From Xylanibacter ruminicola (GTDB lineage: Bacteria > Bacteroidota > Bacteroidia > Bacteroidales > Bacteroidaceae), in contig NZ_FRBD01000019.1 of assembly GCF_900142525.1 (NCBI RefSeq), forward strand, positions 1-64,000: 64,000 bases of DNA, read 5' to 3'. This document shows positions 15,185-23,749 of this stretch, piece after piece (positions within the stretch are counted from its first letter, which is position 1; every line of letters begins with the position of its first letter). The position numbers were made by a program, and so were the translations under genes. The notes beneath the pieces were generated by a model, which saw nothing but the letters and a program-made list of their open reading frames with translations, did not search any database and was not told where the DNA came from.

Positions 15185-16047
15185 AAATCACCTATAGCAT
15201 TTCTGAGCTCGCTCCCTATATCAATTGGGTTTACTACTTCTATGCATGGCAAGTGAAGGACGAAGTAGAGAAGCAGCGCATGCAGCGCGAGGCACTGGTC
15301 AAGCTGCAGGAACTAGAAAATAAATACCAAGTACATGCGGTTTTTGAGCTCTTCGATGCGCGTAGTGAAGACGATGATATTGTGATTTATCGCAGTATGA
15401 TGTGCCAGGAGTGTGGCGTTAAGCATCCTGTGCGTGTGGCCAGTATTCCCTGTCTGCGCCAGCAACAAGGCAATCCTCCGTACCTCTGTCTCGCAGATTT
15501 TATTCGCCCACTAAACATATCTTGTTCCTCGTTCCTCGTTCCTCGTTCCTCGGAAAGTACCTCTAAATTAGGTCTATTTGCGACGACGGTTGACATTGGT
15601 CTTGAGACTGATTTTGACGATGACGTATATCAGAAGATGATGGTGCAGTTGCTGGCTGATCGCCTTGCTGAGGCTGCAGCAGAATTGTTGCATCTGCAAG
15701 TACGTAAGGAGTACTGGGGATATGCTAAGGACGAGAATTTATCTATCCCAGATTTGTTGATAGAGCGTTTTCAAGGTATTCGTCCAGCTGTTGGATATCC
15801 TTCGTTACCAGATACCAGTCTGAATTTTGTGCTCGACGATATTCTGGATATGAAACAGATAGGTATCCGACTCACTGAGAGTGGTGCCATGAAACCTCAT
15901 GCCAGTGTTTCGGGCATGATGATTGCTAATCCCAAAGCTAAATATTTCTCAATCGGCAAGATTGGTGAAGATCAATTACAGGATTATGCCCGCAGGCGCG
16001 GAATACCTTCGGAGGTACTCCGTAAATGGTTAGAGGTTGGAGCGTAG
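15181..16047 (+). CDS. Stand-alone methionine synthase activation domain (MetH C-terminal-like)
   Basis: About 288 residues. The C-terminal half matches the AdoMet-binding reactivation domain of cobalamin-dependent methionine synthase: GIRPAVGYPSLPD, IGIRLTESGAMKPHASVSGM, and NPKAKYFSIGKIGEDQL. As a separate protein it would bind the B12 domain of a truncated MetH and help re-methylate oxidised cobalamin. ATG 15181 overlaps the pyrC stop (ATGA). The segment ISCSSFLVPRSSES near residue 120 is encoded by a perfect four-copy 7-nt repeat, so it is a recent insertion into a presumably tolerant loop. The 3' end overlaps the converging gene by 18 nt. Confidence 0.85.
   Translation: MKITYSISELAPYINWVYYFYAWQVKDEVEKQRMQREALVKLQELENKYQVHAVFELFDARSEDDDIVIYRSMMCQECGVKHPVRVASIPCLRQQQGNPPYLCLADFIRPLNISCSSFLVPRSSESTSKLGLFATTVDIGLETDFDDDVYQKMMVQLLADRLAEAAAELLHLQVRKEYWGYAKDENLSIPDLLIERFQGIRPAVGYPSLPDTSLNFVLDDILDMKQIGIRLTESGAMKPHASVSGMMIANPKAKYFSIGKIGEDQLQDYARRRGIPSEVLRKWLEVGA
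15524..15551. repeat. Heptanucleotide array GTTCCTC in a coding region
   Basis: Four perfect tandem copies of GTTCCTC, in frame within the MetH-activation-domain gene. Confidence 0.95.
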
Positions 16048-17217
16048 TTCTATTGTCACGATTTCTGCAGTAGATCCAAAGCGCCAAGGAATCAGTGCGC
16101 CAGCACCTGAGGTAACGTAGAGCGATTGGGCGCCTTCCTCGTACCATCCGTACCACTCTTTACCCAGTAGTGCTATAGGATTCCATCCAAAGAAGCTGAA
16201 CTGCATGGCATGCGTGTGTCCGCTCAATGTCAGTTCGGCTCTTCCGTCAGGTATAATCTTTTCGCGCCATGCTATTGGGTTGTGTGCCAGCATAATGGTA
16301 AACCCTTTCACCCCGTTCAGTGTCTTATTGATGTCGCCAAACTTAGGGAAGACCTTTCCGTCGCCATCGTTCTCCATGCCTGCTATGGTGATATGCTCAT
16401 TACCTCTGCTGATGGTGCAATGTTCGTTCAGCAATACATGCCATCCAAAGCTTCTTTCCAGTGCTATGGTCTCCTTGCATTGCTTTACCTCGCGGTCGTC
16501 AGTTGGGTGCATGTATTTGTCATAGTCGTGGTTGCCCAGCACGCTGTACACACCATCTTTGGCCTTCAAACTGCTCAATAGATCCTTGTGGTCATACAGA
16601 TCCTTAGGTCTTACGTTCTGCAGGTCGCCAGTAAACACAATCAAGTCGGGCTTTTGTGCGTTAATGCTGTCAACCAGTCGTTTCAGAATCCATTGTCTGT
16701 CGCCCTTCATCGTGCCCACATGTAAGTCGGAGAATTGTATTATCTTGTATCCTGCGAACGCATGGGGGACGTTGGGCGATGTGTAGCAGTGTTTCCAGCC
16801 TGTATCTAATTTGTAAAACCCTACAAGCGTTCCATATAGCACCGCATACCATATAAATAGTGTTGCCAGCCAACCTACCAGGTTACCGTAGTTTTTGGGT
16901 TTGCTGTGCTTGTTTCTTTTAAGCAGTCTCACCAGTCTGCTTATGCCCAGTCCTGCTATCGAGCATAGCATATACACCATCTTGGGCACCGAAATCAGTC
17001 CCAACATCAGCAGATAAGAAAATATCAGTGTGGTGTCTTCGGGTATGAATTCTTGCTCGTAGGTAAATTTAAGTGTCAGGGCTATGAGCACTATGGTTGG
17101 TATCCAGTAGATCAGGCGCTTTGTGCCTGAGTACCTGTGTCGCCAATAGTGCAGATCAAAGTACAAATCGGGTACAATGATCAACAGAAGAAACAGATAT
17201 GGCGCACGGGCTATCAT
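16030..17217 (-). CDS. Membrane-anchored metallophosphoesterase (YkuE/YaeI-like)
   Basis: 395 residues: four hydrophobic segments in the first 140 residues, then a calcineurin-like domain with all metal motifs, FSDLHVG, FTGDLQN, LGNHDYDK, AHNP and SGHTHAMQ. Relatives act on lipid-linked phosphoesters at the membrane surface. It overlaps plsC by 4 nt (ATGA) and so is third in a glycosyltransferase-plsC-phosphoesterase operon, which fits lipid metabolism. Confidence 0.85.
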   Translation of the reverse strand: MIARAPYLFLLLIIVPDLYFDLHYWRHRYSGTKRLIYWIPTIVLIALTLKFTYEQEFIPEDTTLIFSYLLMLGLISVPKMVYMLCSIAGLGISRLVRLLKRNKHSKPKNYGNLVGWLATLFIWYAVLYGTLVGFYKLDTGWKHCYTSPNVPHAFAGYKIIQFSDLHVGTMKGDRQWILKRLVDSINAQKPDLIVFTGDLQNVRPKDLYDHKDLLSSLKAKDGVYSVLGNHDYDKYMHPTDDREVKQCKETIALERSFGWHVLLNEHCTISRGNEHITIAGMENDGDGKVFPKFGDINKTLNGVKGFTIMLAHNPIAWREKIIPDGRAELTLSGHTHAMQFSFFGWNPIALLGKEWYGWYEEGAQSLYVTSGAGALIPWRFGSTAEIVTIELRSNL

Positions 17218-17975
17218 TGATCAGGATTCTCTACAAATCCCTGATATTTGGGGTCAAGACTCGACATGACTGAGTCGTATGCCTGACGCAATGTGGCATC
17301 TATGTTCTCTTGACCTTGCCCCACGGGATATATTGGTTGGTGAATGGTGAGTGTCATTGGGTGCCAATTCACAAAGTTGAAGCCCTTCATGCGTGGCAGA
17401 ATGTCGAACGAACCATTAATTGTTAGTGGAACTACAGGAAGCTGAAGTTCGTCGGCCAGCGCAAAAGCACCTTTCTTAAAATGGGCCATGTGGCCTGTAA
17501 ACGAGCGTGCTCCTTCAGGGAATACTGTTACACTGTAACCCTCCTTCAGAATCTCGCGAGCGTCATCGTAGGTCTTACGTATTTTGCTTGGTCCGCGCTT
17601 ATCTACAAAAATCTGGTGACTCTTAGCACAGGCATATCCCAAGAATGGAACCTTGCGCAACTGCTGTTTCATCATCCACTTGAAGTTGCGATTCAAATGT
17701 CCGTAAATCAAGAAGATGTCGAACGAGCCCTGATGATTTGCCACAAACACGTAGCTCTGATCTTTCTCCAGATTCTCGCGTCCCTCAACCTTTACTGGTA
17801 TCAGGAACATTTTCAGAATGATTTTTCCCCACATGTGGCCTGGCCAGTATCCCCAGAAGTGACCATTGCCAAGTGTTGTTCCTAGCCCAACTTCGATTGC
17901 TGTGATCATAGTCATCAGCACAATTCCAGGCAAGCAGACAATAAATTGGTAGATTCTATATAGCAAGGTAATCAT
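17214..17975 (-). CDS. plsC: 1-acyl-sn-glycerol-3-phosphate acyltransferase
   Basis: About 253 residues. An N-terminal membrane helix precedes the acyltransferase block: NHQGSFDIF (HX4D), then VDKRGPSK and FPEGARS. It transfers an acyl chain to lysophosphatidic acid at the inner membrane. ATG 17975 is used; the frame extends to a TTG at 17984 inside a 7-nt repeat. It lies between the Dpm1-like transferase and the phosphoesterase. Confidence 0.9.
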   Translation of the reverse strand: MITLLYRIYQFIVCLPGIVLMTMITAIEVGLGTTLGNGHFWGYWPGHMWGKIILKMFLIPVKVEGRENLEKDQSYVFVANHQGSFDIFLIYGHLNRNFKWMMKQQLRKVPFLGYACAKSHQIFVDKRGPSKIRKTYDDAREILKEGYSVTVFPEGARSFTGHMAHFKKGAFALADELQLPVVPLTINGSFDILPRMKGFNFVNWHPMTLTIHQPIYPVGQGQENIDATLRQAYDSVMSSLDPKYQGFVENPDQ

Positions 17976-17980
17976 AATTA

Positions 17981-18008
17981 TCAATTGTCAATTATCAATT
18001 ATCAATTG
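17981..18008. repeat. Heptanucleotide array TCAATT(G/A)
   Basis: Four tandem 7-nt units between plsC and the transferase gene; the array encodes the last residues (IDN) and the stop of the transferase. Confidence 0.9.
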
Positions 18009-18747
18009 GTTTGGGGTATTTGCGTGTCCAACCATCCCAACGTAGCTTCATCACTCCGAAAAATGCTTCACCAAAGATGCCGCCTGACATCTTGCTCACG
18101 CCTTCTCTGCGATTAACAAAGATAACTGATACTTCTTTTATTTTAAAACCTATCTTATAGGCAGTATACTTCATCTCAATCTGGAATGCGTATCCCTTAA
18201 AGCGTATCTTGTCAAGCTCTATGGTCTGCAGCACACGACGCTTGTAGCATTTGAATCCGGCTGTGGTGTCATGAACATTGAATCCAGTAACCATTCGCAC
18301 GTATTTCGATGCGAAGTAGCTCATTAGCACACGTCCAATAGGCCAGTTCACCACGTTTACACCAGAAACGTAGCGACTACCAATGGCAACGTCGTAACCC
18401 TCATCGTGGCATGCAGCATAAAGGCGAGGCAGGTCGTTGGGATCATGACTAAAGTCTGCATCCATCTCGAATATGTAATCATACTGGTGCTCCAGAGCCC
18501 ACTTGAATCCTGCGATGTAGGCTGTGCCCAGTCCCAGTTTGCCGCTGCGCTCTACAATAAACAGGCGACCATCAAACTCAGTTGCCATCAGTCCGCGTAC
18601 GATGGCAGCGGTGCCGTCGGGCGATCCGTCGTCGATAACCAGAATATGGAAACTTTTCTCCAGGGCGAATATCGCACGTATTATTTTCTCGATATTCTCC
18701 TTTTCGTTATAGGTGGGAATTATAACAATACTATCACTCTGATACAT
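17995..18747 (-). CDS. Polyprenol-phosphate mannosyltransferase-like GT2 (Dpm1 type)
   Basis: About 250 residues, soluble GT-A fold: IPTYNEKENIEKI, DDGSPDGTA, EMDADFSHDP (metal-binding DxD), and SRYVSG with a late amphipathic segment, as in Dpm1-like enzymes. It charges a polyprenol phosphate with a hexose on the cytoplasmic face. The true start is ATG 18747 (MYQSDS), since the longer frame passes through the promoter TATCTTTG at 18769-18776. First gene of the operon. Confidence 0.88.
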   Translation of the reverse strand: MYQSDSIVIIPTYNEKENIEKIIRAIFALEKSFHILVIDDGSPDGTAAIVRGLMATEFDGRLFIVERSGKLGLGTAYIAGFKWALEHQYDYIFEMDADFSHDPNDLPRLYAACHDEGYDVAIGSRYVSGVNVVNWPIGRVLMSYFASKYVRMVTGFNVHDTTAGFKCYKRRVLQTIELDKIRFKGYAFQIEMKYTAYKIGFKIKEVSVIFVNRREGVSKMSGGIFGEAFFGVMKLRWDGWTRKYPKPIDN

Positions 18748-18768
18748 CTTATTTTCATTAAAACGCTG

Positions 18769-18776
18769 CAAAGATA
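18769..18776 (-). promoter_or_regulatory. Promoter -7 box, transferase-plsC operon
   Basis: TATCTTTG, 22 nt before ATG 18747, divergent from the mfd promoter. Confidence 0.75.
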
Positions 18777-18818
18777 CTGAATTTTTGGCACTAACCGCAC
18801 TATTTACGGATTTTTTTG

Positions 18819-18826
18819 TAATTTTG
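18819..18826 (+). promoter_or_regulatory. Promoter -7 box, mfd
   Basis: TAATTTTG, 14 nt before the mfd start codon; a very short leader. Confidence 0.7.
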
Positions 18827-18839
18827 CAGTCTAAACGCA

Positions 18840-21800
18840 ATGAAGTTAGAAGATTTAGAAAAAGTTTATGCCAAGTTGCCTCAGGTGTCAGCTTTGGCTC
18901 ATGAGATGGGAAATCCCTCTGTTCGCAGGGTCTTCCTCGAAGGTTTATTGGGGTCTAGTGCCCCTATGTTGTTTGGTAGTCTGGCTGCCAAGTGTTTCGC
19001 TCCTTTCCTGTTTATTCTTCAGGATGCAGAAGAGGCTGGCTATTTCTATCACGACCTTACTCAGCTTTTAGGTCAGCGACGAGTGCTCTTTTTCCCGAGT
19101 AGCTATCGCCGTGCCATCAAGTATGGTCAGCTTGATCCTGCCTCACAGATTCTTCGCACAGAGGTGATGACACAATTGTCGGTAGCCAATTGTATATCAT
19201 ACATTGTTACCTATCCAGAGGCTTTGGCAGAGATGGTGGTACCCAAGCAGACTCTCTCATCGCGTACGCTAGTCGTCGAGCGTGGTCAGCAGGTGGCTGT
19301 AGGCGATATTGTTCGTCAGTTGCGTGAGTTGGGATTCTCTGAGGTTGATTATGTCTATGAACCTGGACAGTTTGCTTTGCGTGGTTCCATCCTCGATGTC
19401 TATTCATACAGTTGTGAGTATCCTTATCGTATAGATTTTTTTGGCGACGATGTTGATTCAGTCCGCACTTTTCAGGTTGAGGATCAGCTCTCGCTAGATA
19501 CTCGGGATAGGGTAGAGATAGTGCCCGAACTTGAAGCTAGCGAAGCAGCACAGGAACCTTTTCTCTCGCTACTGCCCGACAATACCATTATTGCTACTAA
19601 AGATTACCTTTTTGTTCGTGATGCTATCGATGCCTGCTTCCAAGAGGGAATGCAACTTGTATCCGGGCCGCAGTTTCTGTCGCAGGCCGAAGGTTTCCGT
19701 CGCATAGAGTTTGGACATAGGGCTTCAGTGCCTGATTGTAGCATTATCCGTTTTAATATTACGATACAGCCACTTTTCCACAAAAATTTCGAACTACTGT
19801 TTCAGGCGTTTGATAACTACTTACAGCAGGGCTATCAGCTCTATATACTTGCTGACAGCCCCAAGCAAAACGAACGTCTAAAGGATATTTTTGCTCAGCG
19901 TGCTGAGACTGAAGGTGAACAGAGCACCATTCGTTTTACACCTGTTGATAAAACGCTACATGAGGGTTTTATCGATGATGATCTTAAGGCATGTTTCTTT
20001 ACCGATCATCAGATATTCGATCGCTTCCATAAGTACAATCTCAAGAGCGACAAGGCCCGTAGTGGAAAGATGGCTCTTACGCTTAAGGAGATACAACAGT
20101 TTGAAATTGGCGACTTTGTGGTTCATGTGGATCATGGTGTGGGTAAGTTTGGTGGCCTGGTACGTATGCCTCAGGGCAATGGTTATCAGGAGATGATTAA
20201 GCTTATCTATCAAAAAGGTGATGCCATCTATGTTTCCATTCACTCGCTCTATAAAGTAGCAAAATACAAGGGACAAGATAATGGCGAAGCACCACGTCTG
20301 TCGAGTCTTGGTACAGGTCAGTGGGAGCGCCTCAAGGAGCGAACTAAGGCGCACATCAAGGAGATAGCTCGCGACCTCATTAAACTATATGCTAAGCGTC
20401 GTCGCGAAAAAGGTTTCGCTTTCAGTCGCGACTCATATATGCAACACGAACTTGAGGCCTCGTTCCTTTATGAGGATACCCCCGACCAGTTGAAAGCCAC
20501 TCAAGATGTCAAGGCTGATATGGAGCGTGCTCGTCCTATGGACCGTCTGGTTTGTGGCGATGTGGGCTTTGGTAAGACCGAGGTGGCCGTGCGTGCTGCG
20601 TTCAAGGCTGCTGTCGATGGCAAACAGGTTGCTGTACTAGTGCCCACTACTGTATTGGCCTATCAGCACTTCCGTACCTTCTCAGGTCGACTCAAGGATA
20701 TGCCCGTACGAGTTGATTACCTTACCCGTGCCCGTACCCAGAAGGATACCACTCAAATACAGAAAGACTTGGCCGATGGTAAAATTGATATCATCATTGG
20801 TACCCATCGTCTTATCTCCAAGTCGATAAAGTTTAAGGATCTTGGTCTGCTCATCATCGACGAGGAACAGAAGTTCGGTGTCTCTACCAAGGAGAAACTC
20901 CGTCAGATGAAAACCTCTGTCGACACGCTTACCATGTCGGCTACACCTATTCCTCGTACCCTCCAGTTCTCGCTGGTTGGAGCGCGCGATTTGAGTGTGA
21001 TACAAACGCCACCACCTAATCGCTATCCTATACAAACAGAGATACACACCTTTAGTCCGGAGATTATTTCAGAAGCTGTGAACTATGAAATGAGCCGTAA
21101 CGGACAGGTGTACTTTGTGAATAATCGTATAGCCGATTTGGAGCATATCGCGGAAATAATACAGAAGTATGTGCCTGATGCACGTATCTGTATCGGACAT
21201 GGACAGATGAAGCCCGAACAGTTGGAAAAGATTATCCTTGACTTTTCTAATTATGACTACGATGTGCTGCTCTCAACCACTATTGTTGAGAACGGTATCG
21301 ATATCCCAAATGCCAACACCATTATTATTAATGGGGCTCATAACTTCGGACTCTCCGATCTCCATCAGATGCGTGGTCGCGTGGGACGTGGCAACCGCAA
21401 GGCTTTTTGTTATCTCCTGGCACCACCGCTCTCTGCACTCAATCCTGAGAGTCGTCGCCGCTTAGAGGCTCTTGAGAATTTCTCCGATCTTGGCTCTGGT
21501 ATCAATATCGCCATGCAGGATCTTGATATCCGTGGTGCTGGTAATCTGCTGGGCTCTGAACAGAGTGGTTTCATTGCCGATTTGGGTTACGAAACCTACC
21601 AGAAGATTCTTAATCAAGCGATGGCCGAACTGAAAAATGAAGAGCCAGAGTTTGCAGCTGCCGAATCGGCAGCTAGTGGCTCTAGTGATTCTGGCAAGGC
21701 TAGTCATGCTAGTGATACAAGTTCTATCGCTTGGGTCGACGACTGTGCTCTTGACTCCGATATCGAGATGTACTTCCCTGATCAGTATGTGCCTAGCGAC

Positions 21801-22202
21801 TCGGAGCGTATGCTGCTTTATCGAGAACTTGATAATTTGGCTAATAGTACTCAGCTGGAGCTTCAGTTAGATGCCTATCGCAAGCGTTTGGTCGACCGTT
21901 TTGGTGCCATACCTGCTGTGAGCGAGGAACTTATCTTGGTGGTACCGCTTCGTGTAGCTGGTAAACAGTTGGGTATCGAGAAGATTATGCTCAAGCAACA
22001 GAAGATGTTTTTCTACTTCGTCTCGCGCGACGATAGTCCTTACTTCCAGAGCGATGCCTTTGGCCGTATACTCCATTATGTATCCAATAACCCTCGCCAA
22101 TGCAACTTCCGTGAGGGTAGTGGCAAGCGTTCTGTGGTTATCTCTGATGTACCAACCGTCGCTTCTGCTCTGACAATCTGTCGGCAAATTCTGTCATTAT
22201 GA
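18840..22202 (+). CDS. mfd: Transcription-repair coupling factor
   Basis: 1120 residues. Order: UvrB-homology region (DVYSYSCEYPYRIDFFGDDVDSV), the RNA polymerase interaction domain (FEIGDFVVHVDHGVGKFGGL), then an SF2 translocase with GDVGFGKTEVAVRAAF, IIDEEQKFG, TMSATPIPRTL and HQMRGRVGRG, and the C-terminal TRCF domain. It removes stalled RNA polymerase and recruits UvrA. Between the translocase and C-terminal domains lies AASGSSDSGKASHASD, encoded by the 9-nt CTAG repeat. The gene stands alone and divergent from the lipid operon. Confidence 0.96.
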   Translation: MKLEDLEKVYAKLPQVSALAHEMGNPSVRRVFLEGLLGSSAPMLFGSLAAKCFAPFLFILQDAEEAGYFYHDLTQLLGQRRVLFFPSSYRRAIKYGQLDPASQILRTEVMTQLSVANCISYIVTYPEALAEMVVPKQTLSSRTLVVERGQQVAVGDIVRQLRELGFSEVDYVYEPGQFALRGSILDVYSYSCEYPYRIDFFGDDVDSVRTFQVEDQLSLDTRDRVEIVPELEASEAAQEPFLSLLPDNTIIATKDYLFVRDAIDACFQEGMQLVSGPQFLSQAEGFRRIEFGHRASVPDCSIIRFNITIQPLFHKNFELLFQAFDNYLQQGYQLYILADSPKQNERLKDIFAQRAETEGEQSTIRFTPVDKTLHEGFIDDDLKACFFTDHQIFDRFHKYNLKSDKARSGKMALTLKEIQQFEIGDFVVHVDHGVGKFGGLVRMPQGNGYQEMIKLIYQKGDAIYVSIHSLYKVAKYKGQDNGEAPRLSSLGTGQWERLKERTKAHIKEIARDLIKLYAKRRREKGFAFSRDSYMQHELEASFLYEDTPDQLKATQDVKADMERARPMDRLVCGDVGFGKTEVAVRAAFKAAVDGKQVAVLVPTTVLAYQHFRTFSGRLKDMPVRVDYLTRARTQKDTTQIQKDLADGKIDIIIGTHRLISKSIKFKDLGLLIIDEEQKFGVSTKEKLRQMKTSVDTLTMSATPIPRTLQFSLVGARDLSVIQTPPPNRYPIQTEIHTFSPEIISEAVNYEMSRNGQVYFVNNRIADLEHIAEIIQKYVPDARICIGHGQMKPEQLEKIILDFSNYDYDVLLSTTIVENGIDIPNANTIIINGAHNFGLSDLHQMRGRVGRGNRKAFCYLLAPPLSALNPESRRRLEALENFSDLGSGINIAMQDLDIRGAGNLLGSEQSGFIADLGYETYQKILNQAMAELKNEEPEFAAAESAASGSSDSGKASHASDTSSIAWVDDCALDSDIEMYFPDQYVPSDSERMLLYRELDNLANSTQLELQLDAYRKRLVDRFGAIPAVSEELILVVPLRVAGKQLGIEKIMLKQQKMFFYFVSRDDSPYFQSDAFGRILHYVSNNPRQCNFREGSGKRSVVISDVPTVASALTICRQILSL
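21673..21726. repeat. 9-nt CTAG-phased coding repeat in mfd
   Basis: CTAG at 21673, 21682, 21700 and 21709 with a CTGG at 21691; strict 9-nt spacing, in frame, giving (A/S/T)-S-x tripeptides. Confidence 0.9.
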
Positions 22203-22304
22203 CGTGGCTTTTACCTCGGCACCTATTTTGCCTTTAGCATGATGAACGCGGTTATTAAGTACCAAAGTTCACAACATGTTTAATCAGTTAAAAACAATAA
22301 AATT

Positions 22305-22311
22305 AGGAGGT
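22305..22311 (+). promoter_or_regulatory. Strong Shine-Dalgarno of hsp20
   Basis: A full AGGAGGT, 7 nt before the ATG. This is unusual in a genome whose other genes mostly have A-rich leaders; the second hsp20 has the same. Confidence 0.85.
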
Positions 22312-22318
22312 AAAAATT

Positions 22319-22744
22319 ATGATGCCAGTAATGAGAAGTAACAGTTGGATTCCTAGTGTATTCAGTGACTTGTTCGATACCGATTTCGTTCCAAAGAGCA
22401 ATTACACAGCACCAGCTATCAACGTAAAAGAGAGCGACAAGGCCTACACAGTAGAGCTTGCAGCACCGGGCATGAAGAAGGAGGATTTTAATGTTCACAT
22501 CAACGACGAGGGAAACCTGATTATCAAGATGGAGAGCAAGCAGGAAAAGAAGGATGAGGATAAGAATACACGCTACCTGCGTCGTGAGTTCTCATACTCT
22601 AAGTTTGAACAGACGCTGATTCTCCCTGATGATGTGAAAAAGGAGGACATCAAGGCGCGCGTAGAACATGGCGTTCTAACGGTAGAGTTGCCTAAGGTGG
22701 TTGAAGAGAAAGTTAAACTATCGCGACAGATAGATATCGCATAA
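22319..22744 (+). CDS. Small heat-shock protein, Hsp20 family
   Basis: 141 residues. An N-terminal arm (SWIPSVFSDLFDTDF) leads into the alpha-crystallin domain (APAINVKESDKAYTVELAAPGMKKED to LTVELPKV) with the conserved A-x-x-x-G-V-L near the end. ATP-independent holdase chaperone in the cytoplasm. About 60% similar by eye to the second Hsp20 at 60.9 kb. No TAnnTTTG promoter is evident upstream, so another sigma factor or a stress promoter may be used. A perfect terminator overlaps its stop. Confidence 0.93.
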   Translation: MMPVMRSNSWIPSVFSDLFDTDFVPKSNYTAPAINVKESDKAYTVELAAPGMKKEDFNVHINDEGNLIIKMESKQEKKDEDKNTRYLRREFSYSKFEQTLILPDDVKKEDIKARVEHGVLTVELPKVVEEKVKLSRQIDIA

Positions 22745-22784
22745 CAGGAAATGTGGTTAACAAGTGTTAACCACATTTCCTGTT
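22743..22784 (+). terminator. Intrinsic terminator after hsp20
   Basis: A 19-bp perfect stem (AACAGGAAATGTGGTTAAC with its complement) around AAGT, then TT; it begins within the stop codon. Confidence 0.85.
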
Positions 22785-22799
22785 TTAAATAATAATTTG

Positions 22800-22807
22800 T
22801 ATATTTG
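22800..22807 (+). promoter_or_regulatory. Promoter -7 box, histidine kinase
   Basis: TATATTTG, 29 nt before the start of the next gene. Confidence 0.7.
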
Positions 22808-22836
22808 CACCCGTATTATATTTAATTACTACACCT

Positions 22837-23664
22837 ATGGATATTTGGCAGATTATCGTTGTGTTTTTGTTGCTTGTTATAGTAGTGGGTTTTTGTGTAC
22901 TTCGTAACTATTATCGGTTGTTGTTGCGAAAGGAGGTCGATCGTGCGCGTCGCTCAGAGCATCTCAAGACGGTTTTTCTTGCTAACGTAAGTCACGCACT
23001 GCGTAATCCTCTTAATAACATTATTTCCAAGAGTAATGATCTCCTCACTACAGGGGTGGAGAATACAAAACCAAACCAGCTTACTGATTCGCTAGCCCAG
23101 ATCAACAAGGATGGCAATCAGCTGATGTATTTTATTTCGCAGTTACTTGAACTTTCTAATTTCGAGAGTGGTTTACAAACCTTCACGCTTATCGAAGTTA
23201 ATCTGGCTGAACTTATGGCTAGCTATCGTCGTGAGGCTCAACGCAATGTAGCCCCAAATGTGGCGGTCTATGTTCGCAGTAAGTTATCGCCTCATTGTAA
23301 AGGTACTCTCGATACCAACCTGATGTATCAGCTTATGATGCACCTATTGCAGAATGCCATTCGCCATACCACCGAAGGCTCTATCAGTATCGTTTATGAG
23401 GCTGAGCGCGATGGTCTTCAGGTTAGTATCATCGATACTGGCGATGGTGTTCCGCAGAAGTTCCATGGCAATATCTCTAACGTTCTTCAGGGCGATGAGT
23501 CGCTCAATATGTTTAATAAGAATTCTGGCTTGGGTTTGTCTATTTGTAAGGCTATCGTAGATGGCATGAATGGCGAAATCTCACTCAAGTCTGAAGAGGG
23601 TAAGGGTACCACCGTTACTGTTTATTTCCCATGCCGTCTACGCGATAAAAAGAAAGGACTGTAG
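22837..23664 (+). CDS. Orphan sensor histidine kinase, single membrane anchor
   Basis: 275 residues: one N-terminal helix (IIVVFLLLVIVVGFCVL), then HisKA with NVSHALRNPLNNII and HATPase_c with LLQNAIRHT, DTGDGVP and SGLGLSICKAIV. There is almost no periplasmic part, so it must sense through the membrane, the cytoplasm or a partner. The H-box has Ala-Leu where HEIRTP is usual, but the phospho-accepting His is present. No regulator gene adjoins it. Confidence 0.85.
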   Translation: MDIWQIIVVFLLLVIVVGFCVLRNYYRLLLRKEVDRARRSEHLKTVFLANVSHALRNPLNNIISKSNDLLTTGVENTKPNQLTDSLAQINKDGNQLMYFISQLLELSNFESGLQTFTLIEVNLAELMASYRREAQRNVAPNVAVYVRSKLSPHCKGTLDTNLMYQLMMHLLQNAIRHTTEGSISIVYEAERDGLQVSIIDTGDGVPQKFHGNISNVLQGDESLNMFNKNSGLGLSICKAIVDGMNGEISLKSEEGKGTTVTVYFPCRLRDKKKGL

Positions 23665-23716
23665 CCCTTTTTTTATATTTTTCTTGTAATTAGTGCATTT
23701 CGTGCCTATTTTTTCG

Positions 23717-23724
23717 TACCTTTG
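23717..23724 (+). promoter_or_regulatory. Promoter -7 box, cysE
   Basis: TACCTTTG, 26 nt before the cysE start. Confidence 0.7.
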
Positions 23725-23749
23725 CGGCGATGTTTGATTAATCGACTGA

